From NCBI GenBank assembly GCA_025362765.1, contig JANYFI010000147.1, positions 1-19,694 of the forward strand: a stretch of DNA of 19,694 nt, read 5' to 3'. The translations under genes were made by a program, and so were the position numbers. This stretch comes from Ferruginibacter sp. Its GTDB lineage: Bacteria; Bacteroidota; Bacteroidia; Chitinophagales; Chitinophagaceae. The notes beneath the pieces were generated by a model. It saw only the letters and a program-made list of their open reading frames with translations. It ran no database searches and was not told the DNA's origin. Shown one piece after another: positions 7,670-15,757 of this stretch. The first letter of the stretch is position 1. Each line of letters begins with the position of its first letter.

Positions 7670-8545
7670 TTGCTAATGCTCGGCGCACTTATCTATCTCA
7701 ATTACTGGCACAACCTGGAAAAAAAGTACGCCGCTGCCTATACCAGTCGTTTCGGTAAATTTGCCGGCTATTACCTTTTATATCTCATTCCTTTTGCCAC
7801 CGCCTTTTTTTTGCAATTGCTTTTTTATAAAGATTGCAGCTACTACAAAAATACCTGGTTTTGGATCATTCTCTTTTTAGCTCCCGCTATGTTTTCCTTC
7901 AGGGTAAATTTTACCTGGCACCAGCAATGGATAATACAACATTGGGCAGGCGCCAGCCGAACCTATTACCTGCTTTGTATTAATTGGGTGGTGAGGGTGT
8001 TTGTTTTACTAATACCGGTGTTTTTTATTTGGCTGATAAAGGATAAAAATATTCAGCCCTTTTATGGTACAAAAGCATTGGAAAGTTTAAAGCCATACCT
8101 GCTTATGTTGCTGGTGATGTTGCCGTTGCTGCTGCTGGCCGGTACGCAACGGGATTTTTTGCAGGTATATCCCAAGGCGCAACTGATTAATAAAATTCCT
8201 GTAGAAAACTGGATTGATAAAGGGCGATACCTCGTTTTTGAAGTATGTTATGGTTTTGATTTTGTAAGTATAGAATTTTTCTTCCGTGGTTTTTTAATTC
8301 TCTCATTGATGCGTATCTGCGGTATGCATTGCATTATTCCTGTCGCCTGTTTTTATTGTTCGATACATTTCGGCAAGCCGATGGGTGAGGCAATTAGTAG
8401 CTTTTTTGGAGGTAGTTTGCTGGGCATTGTCGTGTACAATACCGGCAGCATCTGGGGTGGTTTAATTGTTCATTTGGGTATTGCCTGGATGATGGAAGCC
8501 GTTGGATGGCTGGGATTTATTTTAGGAAAAATAAAACAGGTTTAA
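7670..8545 (+). CDS. CPBP-family intramembrane protease-like membrane protein
   Basis: A multi-pass membrane protein (about eight hydrophobic segments) of the CPBP / type II CAAX-protease family. Numbered from the TTG at 7670: motif 1 IEFFFRG holds Glu202 and Arg206 of the ExxxR core, although the usual preceding Glu is Ile; motif 2 YCSIH holds His233 (YxxxH for FxxxH); motif 3 His268 lies in IVHLGIAW; and Glu240 is in GKPMGEAISSFFGG. Role in prenyl-protein processing or peptide cleavage is unproven for bacterial members. Start is odd: protein-like sequence (SLSSIVKYLKDFYAKEFNWG) runs in the same frame right back to the obgE stop at 7591, yet no ATG, GTG or TTG occurs before 7670, and TTG 7670 cuts the first membrane segment. 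A CTG at 7598 or ATA at 7607 may be the real start. Reported at 7670 as the first standard start codon. Confidence 0.85.
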   Translation: MLMLGALIYLNYWHNLEKKYAAAYTSRFGKFAGYYLLYLIPFATAFFLQLLFYKDCSYYKNTWFWIILFLAPAMFSFRVNFTWHQQWIIQHWAGASRTYYLLCINWVVRVFVLLIPVFFIWLIKDKNIQPFYGTKALESLKPYLLMLLVMLPLLLLAGTQRDFLQVYPKAQLINKIPVENWIDKGRYLVFEVCYGFDFVSIEFFFRGFLILSLMRICGMHCIIPVACFYCSIHFGKPMGEAISSFFGGSLLGIVVYNTGSIWGGLIVHLGIAWMMEAVGWLGFILGKIKQV

Positions 8546-8835
8546 CCTGCATACAATACATTTTTTTCCTTAACTAATGTATTGACAGATACTGACTTTT
8601 CGATTTGATTGATGTTAGTGCCCGGTAAAAAAATGCGCATCGAAGGCTGAAGATGAATTAAAATAATAAAGCATAAGTGTGCGACGCAATCCGCCGCAGG
8701 CGGATACCACAAAGGTTCTTAGCCCAGCCAACCATTTTATTTTTCTTTTTCCACCGTCAAAATTTGTTATTCTATCGTAAAATACATGGCTAATCTTTTT
8801 ATTACAAATAATAAACTTAATTTTAAGCAACTGCA
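8546..8835. other. Spacer between CPBP gene and lipoprotein gene
   Basis: No gene is supported. It holds an exact 9-base inverted repeat, CAATACATT (8554-8562) and AATGTATTG (8576-8584), with a 13-base loop, just after the CPBP stop; a T-run sits in the loop rather than after the stem, so terminator function is doubtful. A GC-rich palindrome at 8689-8705 is listed separately. Confidence 0.45.
8689..8705. repeat. GC-rich palindrome, possible interspersed repeat
   Basis: ATCCGCC (8689-8695) and GGCGGAT (8699-8705) form a perfect 7-bp stem around a GCA loop, in otherwise AT-rich intergenic DNA. The compactness and GC content resemble REP-like intergenic elements. Only one copy is in this window, so repeat status is untested. 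Confidence 0.4.
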
Positions 8836-9378
8836 ATGAAAAAAATTAAGTCGCTTTGTTTGCTACCGCTGCTAAGTATGATTTTATATGGTTGCCCATA
8901 CGATTCTCCTTATGGAATTGATGCGACAGCACAGGAAAATATTGATGAAAGTTTATTGGGCAGTTGGGCTACTTTTGTTTCAAAACCTACTTTCGATCAG
9001 CAGCATGTAGAAGACCCCGTAAAAATTATTTTTTCAAAAACTACTGATCAGGAATACAACATCGCTATCACCGGCTATATCAATGAATTAAAACCGTACC
9101 ACGTTATAACCAACGATACCATTAAAGGAGCGGCTTATATTTCAACAGTTGCTAACCGGCCGTTTTTAAATTGCTTTATTAAAGGCCGAATGTACATTGC
9201 CGAAGTAAAAAGAGACAATGATAATCTATCTATTCTTTGCCTGGCAGAAAAATTCAGTGTAAAATTTATAAAAAGCAGCAAGGAGCTTCGTAAAGAAATT
9301 GAATTTCATTATAAAGTTGCCGTAACGCCCAGTTACGATGATTTTTTTGTTGCCAAAAATTTAAAGCGGGTTAACTGA
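8836..9378 (+). CDS. Putative lipoprotein, unknown function
   Basis: A 180-residue protein with a classic lipoprotein signal: KKIK, a hydrophobic core, and the lipobox LYGC with Cys20 as the likely lipidation site. The mature part begins PYDSPYGID and is then beta-rich (GSWATFVSK, EYNIAITGYI, YIAEVKRDNDNLSILCL), suggestive of a small barrel or lipocalin-like fold, but I recognise no family. The ATG at 8836 begins the signal peptide directly. It stands alone, about 290 bases after the CPBP gene and 99 before the FabH-like gene. Confidence 0.75.
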   Translation: MKKIKSLCLLPLLSMILYGCPYDSPYGIDATAQENIDESLLGSWATFVSKPTFDQQHVEDPVKIIFSKTTDQEYNIAITGYINELKPYHVITNDTIKGAAYISTVANRPFLNCFIKGRMYIAEVKRDNDNLSILCLAEKFSVKFIKSSKELRKEIEFHYKVAVTPSYDDFFVAKNLKRVN

Positions 9379-9477
9379 TTACCTGCTGTTTTAGCGCAGT
9401 TTTAACCATTGCCGGTTTAACAACCTGAGTAAATTCTTTACAATGCAGTAAATTGCCTGTTCATTTAACCATTGCTC

Positions 9478-10527
9478 ATGCCAACCAGTAAAATCGCCGG
9501 TATCGGAATGTATGTTCCGCAACATACAGTAACCAACGAAGACCTGAAACAATTCATGGATACTTCTGATGAATGGATACAGGAACGCACAGGAATTAAG
9601 GAAAGAAGGTATGCCGGCCGCACTACGGAAACCACTACCACCATGGCGGTAGAAGCCGCCAAAATTGCGATTGAGCGGGCACGCATTACACCTCAGGAAA
9701 TTGACTTCATTATTTTCGCCACACTGAGCCCTGATTATTATTTTCCAGGCTGCGGCGTACTGGTACAGCGTGCAATGCAAATGAAAGAAATCGGGGCACT
9801 GGACATACGCAACCAGTGCAGTGGTTTTGTATACGCGTTATCAGTGGCTGACCAGTTTATAAAAACCGGTATGTATAAAAACATACTCGTAATTGGCAGT
9901 GAAAAGCATTCATTTGGTTTGGATTTTAGCACCCGTGGCAGAAATGTTTCCGTAATATTTGGTGATGGCGCCGGAGCCATTGTATTGCAGCCCACAGAAA
10001 AAATAGGTCAGGGAATTTTAAGTACCCACCTGCATAGTGACGGGCAAAGTGCAGAATTACTTGCTATGTACAACCCCGGTACGCATGCGAACCATTGGGT
10101 AAATAACCCGGTGGCAAGTTACAATGATGCACCGGCTGGCGATATGTTTATGAGTAAAGAGATGATTGACAAAGGTGAAAATTTTCCGCTTATGGATGGC
10201 CCTGCTGTTTTTAAGAAAGCCGTTGTAAAATTTCCCGAAGTGATTGTGGAGGCACTCATAAAAAATAACCTGGCAGCGGCAGATATTGATATGCTGATAC
10301 CACACCAGGCGAACCTGCGCATCAGCCAGTTTGTACAACAAAAGCTTGGCCTGCGGGACGACCAGGTGTTTAATAATATCCAGCGATACGGTAATACCAC
10401 CGCCGCATCTATTCCCATTGCACTATGCGAAGCATGGGAACAGGAAAAAATAAAAGAAGGCGACCTGGTATGTTTGGCAGCCTTCGGCAGTGGCTTTACC
10501 TGGGCCAGTGCATTGATGCGCTGGTAA
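9478..10527 (+). CDS. fabH: Beta-ketoacyl-ACP synthase III (FabH-like)
   Basis: Condenses an acyl-CoA primer with malonyl-ACP to start fatty-acid chains, or does a similar reaction in a specialised pathway. The 349-residue protein carries the full KASIII triad: Cys114 (NQCSGFVYA), His276 (IPHQANLRI) and Asn306 (RYGNTTAAS), plus the FabH hallmarks DEWIQERTGI (31-40) and FGDGAGA (161-167). It is about 30 residues longer than E. coli FabH; the extra length lies around 195-240 (MYNPGTHANHWV to GENFPLMD) between the sheet and the helix before His276. It does not sit next to plsX or rpmF, the usual Bacteroidota fabH neighbours, so it may be a second paralogue. The ATG at 9478 is preferred to TTG 9472. 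Confidence 0.88.
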   Translation: MPTSKIAGIGMYVPQHTVTNEDLKQFMDTSDEWIQERTGIKERRYAGRTTETTTTMAVEAAKIAIERARITPQEIDFIIFATLSPDYYFPGCGVLVQRAMQMKEIGALDIRNQCSGFVYALSVADQFIKTGMYKNILVIGSEKHSFGLDFSTRGRNVSVIFGDGAGAIVLQPTEKIGQGILSTHLHSDGQSAELLAMYNPGTHANHWVNNPVASYNDAPAGDMFMSKEMIDKGENFPLMDGPAVFKKAVVKFPEVIVEALIKNNLAAADIDMLIPHQANLRISQFVQQKLGLRDDQVFNNIQRYGNTTAASIPIALCEAWEQEKIKEGDLVCLAAFGSGFTWASALMRW

Positions 10528-10710
10528 ATTGCTGGAGCTGTTGTACTAAACTATTTCATTTGCCTTTTTTTTTAGCTGGTTGGTAAAGGGTTTGGTATTT
10601 GCTATATCGCAAGCTGTATCAGTAGCAACGGCTTATTTGCCCCACTTTAAAATCATGCTAACTATTGTTTCATTACTTTAATTTTATGCTTTCTCAAAAG
10701 CAATTCATTC

Positions 10711-11634
10711 ATGCAGCGTAAGATTATCTATTTTATCAACCCTGTTTCAGGCACAAAAAATAAAGCCTCCGCAATAAAAATAATTGAGCAAAGAACGCAG
10801 CAGCAAAACATTCCCTACGAAATTTTAGATACCAATGCCCAGGGTGATTATCATTTCTTAAAAGAGAGAATTGACCAGGAAGGCTTTACAGACATTGTAG
10901 TTTGTGGGGGAGACGGAACCGTTAGCCAGGTGGCAGCTTCGCTGATGGAGGAAGATGTAAGTATTGGCATTATTCCTATGGGCTCTGGCAACGGGCTTGC
11001 GCTGGCTGCAAAAATTCCGCGTGACGTCAGCAAGGCGCTCGACGTTATTTTTACCGGTAAGGCAAGTTATATTGATTCCTTTTTTATAAACGATACGTTT
11101 AGCTGTATGCTTTGCGGACTGGGATTTGATGCCCAGGTAGCGCATGATTTTGCCGGTGAACCAACACGAGGGCTGGGTACCTATATTAAAAAATCAATTG
11201 AAAATTTTATTATAGCAAAGCCTTATTCATTTGAAATTATCAACAAGGGGAAATCATTTGCCGTTGATGCTTTTTTTATAAGTATTGCCAATGCCAACCA
11301 GTTTGGCAACCAGTTTACCATTGCACCAAAAGCCAGTTTACATGATGGTTTGCTGGATATTGTGGTGGTGAAAAAAATGAGCAAACTGCGCATGTTGCTC
11401 GCAATAGCCAGGCAGGTGACAGCAGGAAAAATAAATGAGCATTCTGAAAAAACATTTCATGAAAAAGATGTTTTATACTTTCAAACGGCGCAACTTATTA
11501 TTCACAACCTTGAGCAGGCACCGCTGCATATTGACGGCGATCCGGCGAATACGGCAAAAAAAATTATAATAAAAATCATACCGCAGGCGTTCAAATTAAT
11601 ACAGCCTTTGAGCAAAATATCTCAACCAAAATAA
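10711..11634 (+). CDS. Diacylglycerol kinase / YegS-BmrU family lipid kinase
   Basis: Transfers phosphate from ATP to a lipid hydroxyl, as in DgkB, YegS or related enzymes. The 307-residue protein shows the DAGK catalytic domain: INPVSGTKNK (9-18), the nucleotide-binding GGDGT (66-70), GSGNGLA (91-97) and the C-terminal elements DGLLDIVVV and HIDGD that hold the metal-binding and catalytic acid. No membrane segment, as expected for a peripheral enzyme. The ATG at 10711 begins just where the family's first strand starts. It is 183 bases after the FabH-like gene and 43 bases before the CBS-domain gene, so kinase and CBS gene probably share a transcript. Lipid specificity cannot be read from the sequence. 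Confidence 0.92.
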   Translation: MQRKIIYFINPVSGTKNKASAIKIIEQRTQQQNIPYEILDTNAQGDYHFLKERIDQEGFTDIVVCGGDGTVSQVAASLMEEDVSIGIIPMGSGNGLALAAKIPRDVSKALDVIFTGKASYIDSFFINDTFSCMLCGLGFDAQVAHDFAGEPTRGLGTYIKKSIENFIIAKPYSFEIINKGKSFAVDAFFISIANANQFGNQFTIAPKASLHDGLLDIVVVKKMSKLRMLLAIARQVTAGKINEHSEKTFHEKDVLYFQTAQLIIHNLEQAPLHIDGDPANTAKKIIIKIIPQAFKLIQPLSKISQPK

Positions 11635-11677
11635 CGTAACTTCATTACAGATTGTTAACAGTATAAAACAAAAACCA

Positions 11678-12127
11678 ATGCGTTCAGTTGCAAATATATT
11701 AATGAGCAAAGCTCCGGCATTTAATTTTGTAGATCCCGATGCAAAAGTAATTGAAGCATTGCATATCATGAATTCAGTGAACCTTAGCTACCTGGTAGTG
11801 TACAAGAATGACACATTTTATGGTATTTTTTCTGAAAGGGATTATAGCCGGAATGTAATTTTGAAAGGGTTGCACAGTGACAGTTGTGCAGTAAAAGAGG
11901 TGATGAGTGTGAACCTACCGTCGATTGCCATGCAGGATACAGCAGAACATTGCATGGAATTATTAAACACACATAAAACCCGTTACCTGATTGTATTTGA
12001 CGACAATAAATTTAAAGGGGTAGTTACCATCAACGACGTTTTACGGGAAGCCCTCAAAAGCAAGGAAATGGTGTTTGATGAATTAACCCTTAACCAGGCA
12101 ATGGAATGGCAGGATAAGATTTTTTAA
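11678..12127 (+). CDS. Two-CBS-domain protein
   Basis: A 149-residue protein consisting almost wholly of a CBS pair (Bateman module), which commonly binds adenosine nucleotides such as AMP, ATP or SAM. Domain 1 spans about 8-66 (PDAKVIEALHIMNSVNLSYL, YGIFSERDYSRNVI) and domain 2 about 72-130 (VKEVMS, DTAEHCMELLNTHKTRYLIV, GVVTINDVLREAL). No catalytic domain is fused, so it probably regulates a partner by sensing energy state, but the partner is unknown. Being 43 bases after the lipid kinase and before a strong terminator, it is probably the last gene of that transcript. Confidence 0.92.
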   Translation: MRSVANILMSKAPAFNFVDPDAKVIEALHIMNSVNLSYLVVYKNDTFYGIFSERDYSRNVILKGLHSDSCAVKEVMSVNLPSIAMQDTAEHCMELLNTHKTRYLIVFDDNKFKGVVTINDVLREALKSKEMVFDELTLNQAMEWQDKIF

Positions 12128-12145
12128 TCGATTTTACTTATTTTT

Positions 12146-12178
12146 AAATGAACCCGTTGTAACAACGGTTCATTTTTT
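12146..12178 (+). terminator. Intrinsic terminator after the CBS gene
   Basis: AAATGAACCCGTTG (12146-12159) pairs with CAACGGTTCATTT (12163-12175), 13 pairs with one bulged C around a TAA-containing loop, then T to 12178. It follows the CBS stop by 18 bases and overlaps the stop codon of the converging patatin gene (12179-12177). For the minus strand the U-run is poor, so it likely acts mainly on plus-strand transcripts. Confidence 0.8.
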
Positions 12179-14396
12179 ATTTAAGCCATTCTTTCAATTC
12201 TTTTAGTACCTGCTGGTTATTAGGCGAATTAAAAGAAGCGATTACATCAACTTTTTCCGAGGCAGTTAAATGAAAGTTTAGGGCTGCGCCCTGGTCTTCA
12301 ATTTTGGGAATATACACAAATTCCAGCCGATGTATATTTTTCCTATCCGCATCAGGAATATAGCTGTATGACTGGTTTTGAAAATAATCCTGTAACTGAA
12401 ACCAGTTGTGCTGCAGCATCGTAGCGGGCTTTACAAATATATCGGTGATAGTGCCCGTTTCAAGCGGATGCTGCCAGTTGTCTTTCTGCCGGTCGCGTAT
12501 TTGTACTATCAGTACCCGGCTGGTATTTTGCGATAGCCATTCTTTAAAATTATCGATGAACCGTAGCGTCGTCTCCTGTCCAAAATTATCCCTTAACCCG
12601 GCATCCATCACATCTACCACCGGTACGGTGGGTAGCCACACGTTGGGTAATACGTAGGGAAAAGTAGCATTCATACGCAGGGCCGAAAGCAACCGTATAT
12701 TCATCGGATTCTGTTGGTGAAACAATGCACCAAAATCAATCGCATCGGGGCTAAAGCTGCTATCACTTTCCAGGGCAGCGGGCTTCATCATAAAACTGAG
12801 TGGCTGTGTGCCGATCATCATTTTTCTGCCATCAGCAGTCACTACCGAATTAAATATCATCATCGGGATGAGTGCCGCCTTTTCATCCGCTGCATAATCT
12901 TTCAATTGACCCCCTAAAATTTTGCCTGAGTTTTCGTTCAGCTTTTCTTCAAACGCATAGCCCCTGTCTTTTATGTAACTATATTCTCCAACGGCGAACC
13001 GCTGCGCAGGCGAAAATATATCCCTGCTGATCATGGAAGAGAAAACAGGGTTCAGCAAATCCTGGGCAATATTATCCCTGTAAACTGCCTGGTGCAAATT
13101 AATGGCCTTACCCTGTAGTTTATTTTTATACAATTCCCTGTAATAGGCGGCCGACAGCATCCCGCCGCTGGCACCACTAATTAAAAAAGTCTGCTTCATT
13201 AACCTGCCTTGGGTGATGCTGTCCAGTTGCTGCAAAGTATTCATTACAAATGTGGTGCTTCGCAAGCCCCCTCCACTTACATCCAAAAATATCATGACAG
13301 GTTTTTCTTCGCCTTGTCTTTTTTTCCAGTTGTTTAATACCTGGAGCATATTATTTTTATCGGCAGCTATATTGTGTGGTAAACATAACTGCTGCAAAGA
13401 CTGCCGACTGTAGGCAGGGCGCTGATCTTTGTTGTTATAATTAATTCCATACGCTTTATTACGGGGATCAATTATTTCATTTTGATATAAAATATTTAGC
13501 ACCCCAACCAACGCTATTACAAACAACAGACTCCAACTTTGCAAAAAATAAGTCAATGCGCCAATTACAGCTACCATCAACGCAAAAAATACCACAATAC
13601 TTGCCGCCGCAGGTGGCTGAAAAAATTTGATATCTAAGAAAAAACCGCACACAATTAAGAAAATAAACGCCAATATAATACCCACGATCGCCGCAAAATG
13701 ATGCCGCTTGAAAATAGTGTCCAAAAAATCCTGGTTGTAATGTGTTACCGGCCTCACTTTTCTAAACTTCATACGGCCACTTAAAAAATAACTCACCTTC
13801 ATTCCATAACCATCCTCCTGTGGCTTTTTAAGCGGATCAAAATTGTTTTTAAAAAATTCAGTATTGGAAACCACCGGTGTAATTGTACGCAGGATGGTTC
13901 TGTCAACACCAAAAAAGAAAGCAAAGGAAAATGCCACCAACGATATAAAACCTCCTAAAAAACCCAGTACCAGTGCAACTTCTTCACCCGTATTCAACAA
14001 TTCTTTAGTGGTATTAAACTGTATTGATTTTAAAAGGTAAAAAGTAAGGAAGAACAATGGTAGCAATGCGTTGTTGATGCAGTATTTTAAAAACGGGGTA
14101 GATGCGGTAGCAAGAAATTTAAACCGGCGGGTATGTAAAATAAAAGTAGTAATATTCCAACTCATAAAAAATACGCCCATAGCAATCCCGACGGTCGCAG
14201 CGCTAAGGGCGTTAACATTGCCAAGATATTCGGGAACAAAAAACAATGCATCGGCACCAAAGTTTTTCATAAAGCCGCTGTTGATGGTACTGGTCAGCAG
14301 GAACCAAAAAATCAGCAAAACCTGGTACTTTCTAAAGTGCAGAATTAGTAACTGAACAGGAAAAGAATAAAAGGTATTCTTTAGCAAAAGCTTCAT
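12177..14396 (-). CDS. Membrane-anchored patatin-like phospholipase
   Basis: A 739-residue fusion of a membrane module and a patatin-type lipid acyl hydrolase. The first 310 residues contain about seven hydrophobic spans (near 25-40, 65-88, 108-123, 142-164, 235-256, 262-284, 287-303). The patatin domain follows with the oxyanion loop SGGGLRS (374-380), the nucleophile motif GASGG with Ser410, and the catalytic dyad Asp598 in DAG (598-600). Ser-Asp dyad intact, so hydrolysis of phospholipid or lipid acyl esters is expected, but substrate and side of the membrane are not known. The hydrophobic module is unlike the usual soluble or outer-membrane patatins. The ATG at 14396 is the natural start; a near-consensus -7 element TACATTTT (14422-14415) lies about 20 bases upstream. 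Codon use matches its neighbours. Confidence 0.92.
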   Translation of the reverse strand: MKLLLKNTFYSFPVQLLILHFRKYQVLLIFWFLLTSTINSGFMKNFGADALFFVPEYLGNVNALSAATVGIAMGVFFMSWNITTFILHTRRFKFLATASTPFLKYCINNALLPLFFLTFYLLKSIQFNTTKELLNTGEEVALVLGFLGGFISLVAFSFAFFFGVDRTILRTITPVVSNTEFFKNNFDPLKKPQEDGYGMKVSYFLSGRMKFRKVRPVTHYNQDFLDTIFKRHHFAAIVGIILAFIFLIVCGFFLDIKFFQPPAAASIVVFFALMVAVIGALTYFLQSWSLLFVIALVGVLNILYQNEIIDPRNKAYGINYNNKDQRPAYSRQSLQQLCLPHNIAADKNNMLQVLNNWKKRQGEEKPVMIFLDVSGGGLRSTTFVMNTLQQLDSITQGRLMKQTFLISGASGGMLSAAYYRELYKNKLQGKAINLHQAVYRDNIAQDLLNPVFSSMISRDIFSPAQRFAVGEYSYIKDRGYAFEEKLNENSGKILGGQLKDYAADEKAALIPMMIFNSVVTADGRKMMIGTQPLSFMMKPAALESDSSFSPDAIDFGALFHQQNPMNIRLLSALRMNATFPYVLPNVWLPTVPVVDVMDAGLRDNFGQETTLRFIDNFKEWLSQNTSRVLIVQIRDRQKDNWQHPLETGTITDIFVKPATMLQHNWFQLQDYFQNQSYSYIPDADRKNIHRLEFVYIPKIEDQGAALNFHLTASEKVDVIASFNSPNNQQVLKELKEWLK

Positions 14397-14629
14397 CTAT
14401 ATAGACTTTTTTTTAAAATGTAGTGCTGTGTTAAACTTAAATTGACGTACAATGTATTTTATTGCACGAATTATAAAACATGAACTACACGAATTAATAC
14501 CGTTATTGACTCATAATTGCACCCTCAAATTTCTAATCCCTATAAGTCATCTCCGGCTTAAGCTAACATCCATACTTATAAAACACAACTACATAACACC
14601 TGTTGCCGTTAATTATTTTGTAGGGGTGC

Positions 14630-15676
14630 TTATTTTCTTTTTAACACAAACAATACCGACACAACGCAAATTAGCAATGACATAGCTATAAACTGGTGAG
14701 ATACACCCAACAATACCAATCGGTTGGGGTAAGTGGCGTTTAAAACCGTACATATGCCCAATACTACCTGCAAAAAAACCAACGCCATCACGCAAAGGCG
14801 GAGTCTGCTAAAAAGTAGATTGCCCTTTACAACTGTGGCAGCAAAATACCAGTATGTAATCAACCCCAACAACAGGTAGGCCAAACCGCGATGTATAAAA
14901 TGAATGGTGATTTTATTGTAAAGCAGGTTTTTTGAAAACGGTGATAATTCATTTAAAGAAGAAGGAATTATTTGCCCGTTAATATCCGGCCAGGTTGGTG
15001 CTGTAACGGCTGCTCTTAAGCCAGCCATAAAAGCACCGTATAGCAATTGAAAAAATAATACGGCCATAATTAGCAGCATTAATTTTTGCAACTTTGCATC
15101 GACTACTTTGTTCTTTGGTGCTTCCAGTAAGCCTAACCCAAACCACAGCGTATAACACAATAAGCCCAACGCCGCAATAAAATGAGTTGTCAGTTCAATG
15201 TGGCCTACAAAATATTTTTCTGGCACCAACCCGCTTTTTACCATAAACCAGCCAATAGCGCCCTGCACTGCTCCCAATAAAAATAATAGTACCATCGGCA
15301 ATATCATTTTTTTATTGAATTTTTTGGTGACAAGAAAATAAATAAAGCCAACCAAAAAAACCATCCCCATTGTTCTTGCCCAAAGGCGATGAAACCACTC
15401 CCAAAAAAATATCCCTTTAAAATCACTCAGGGAAAAATTCTGGTGTACATATTTAAATTGATCTGTTACCTTGTAGCGGTCAAATTCGGCCTGCCAGGCG
15501 GCATTGTTTAAAGGAGGCAGCGCACCCGTGATGGGCTTCCATTCTGTAATGGAAAGGCCCGATTCCGTCAGCCGGGTAATGCCGCCAACCAGCACCTGTA
15601 TCATAATCATCCCTACTCCCGTTAACAGCCAAAAGGCTACCTGTTTATTGTTGCGTTGCTCTAAAGTTTTATCCAT
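14630..15676 (-). CDS. ctaA: Heme A synthase (COX15/CtaA)
   Basis: Oxidises the C8 methyl of heme O to the formyl group of heme A, for aa3-type cytochrome oxidase. The 348-residue integral membrane protein has eight hydrophobic spans and the family hallmark GGITRLTESGLSITEWKP (31-48). Four conserved histidines mark the two heme sites: His96 (WFHRLWAR), His165 (TTHFIA), His262 (IHRGLA) and His327 (SHQFIA). The TRLTESGLSITEW element and the size fit the COX15 / type 2 form found in Bacteroidota and mitochondria. The ATG at 15676 is only 8 bases after a consensus -7 element, so the message may be nearly leaderless. Other cytochrome-oxidase genes are not in the window. It is transcribed divergently from rnhB. 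Confidence 0.96.
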   Translation of the reverse strand: MDKTLEQRNNKQVAFWLLTGVGMIMIQVLVGGITRLTESGLSITEWKPITGALPPLNNAAWQAEFDRYKVTDQFKYVHQNFSLSDFKGIFFWEWFHRLWARTMGMVFLVGFIYFLVTKKFNKKMILPMVLLFLLGAVQGAIGWFMVKSGLVPEKYFVGHIELTTHFIAALGLLCYTLWFGLGLLEAPKNKVVDAKLQKLMLLIMAVLFFQLLYGAFMAGLRAAVTAPTWPDINGQIIPSSLNELSPFSKNLLYNKITIHFIHRGLAYLLLGLITYWYFAATVVKGNLLFSRLRLCVMALVFLQVVLGICTVLNATYPNRLVLLGVSHQFIAMSLLICVVSVLFVLKRK

Positions 15677-15683
15677 AGCGGTG

Positions 15684-15691
15684 CAAATTTA
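15684..15691 (-). promoter_or_regulatory. Bacteroidota -7 element (ctaA)
   Basis: On the minus strand 15691-15684 reads TAAATTTG, an exact match to TAnnTTTG. The ctaA ATG begins 8 bases downstream, which leaves almost no 5' untranslated region. A clear -33 element was not found. Confidence 0.4.
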
Positions 15692-15723
15692 GTACAGGCG
15701 CCGCGGTATTTGCATAATGAGTT

Positions 15724-15731
15724 TATTTTTG
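15724..15731 (+). promoter_or_regulatory. Bacteroidota -7 element (rnhB)
   Basis: TATTTTTG matches TAnnTTTG and lies 26 bases before the rnhB ATG at 15758. It is downstream of the in-frame TTG at 15710, arguing against that as the start. With the ctaA element it forms a compact divergent promoter region of about 80 bases. Confidence 0.4.
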
Positions 15732-15757
15732 CATTATTTAGCGGATATTTGTTAAAG

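Noticed and set aside
8554..8584. Terminator after the CPBP gene
   Set aside because: A 9-bp stem exists but it is AT-rich and the T-run is in the loop, not after the stem.
9391..9780. 129-codon minus-strand frame at the start of the FabH-like gene
   Set aside because: Overlaps conserved coding sequence of the FabH-like enzyme; a shadow.
14452..14685. 77-codon plus-strand frame between the patatin and ctaA genes
   Set aside because: Overlaps the 3' end of ctaA, has no family resemblance and an AT-driven composition.
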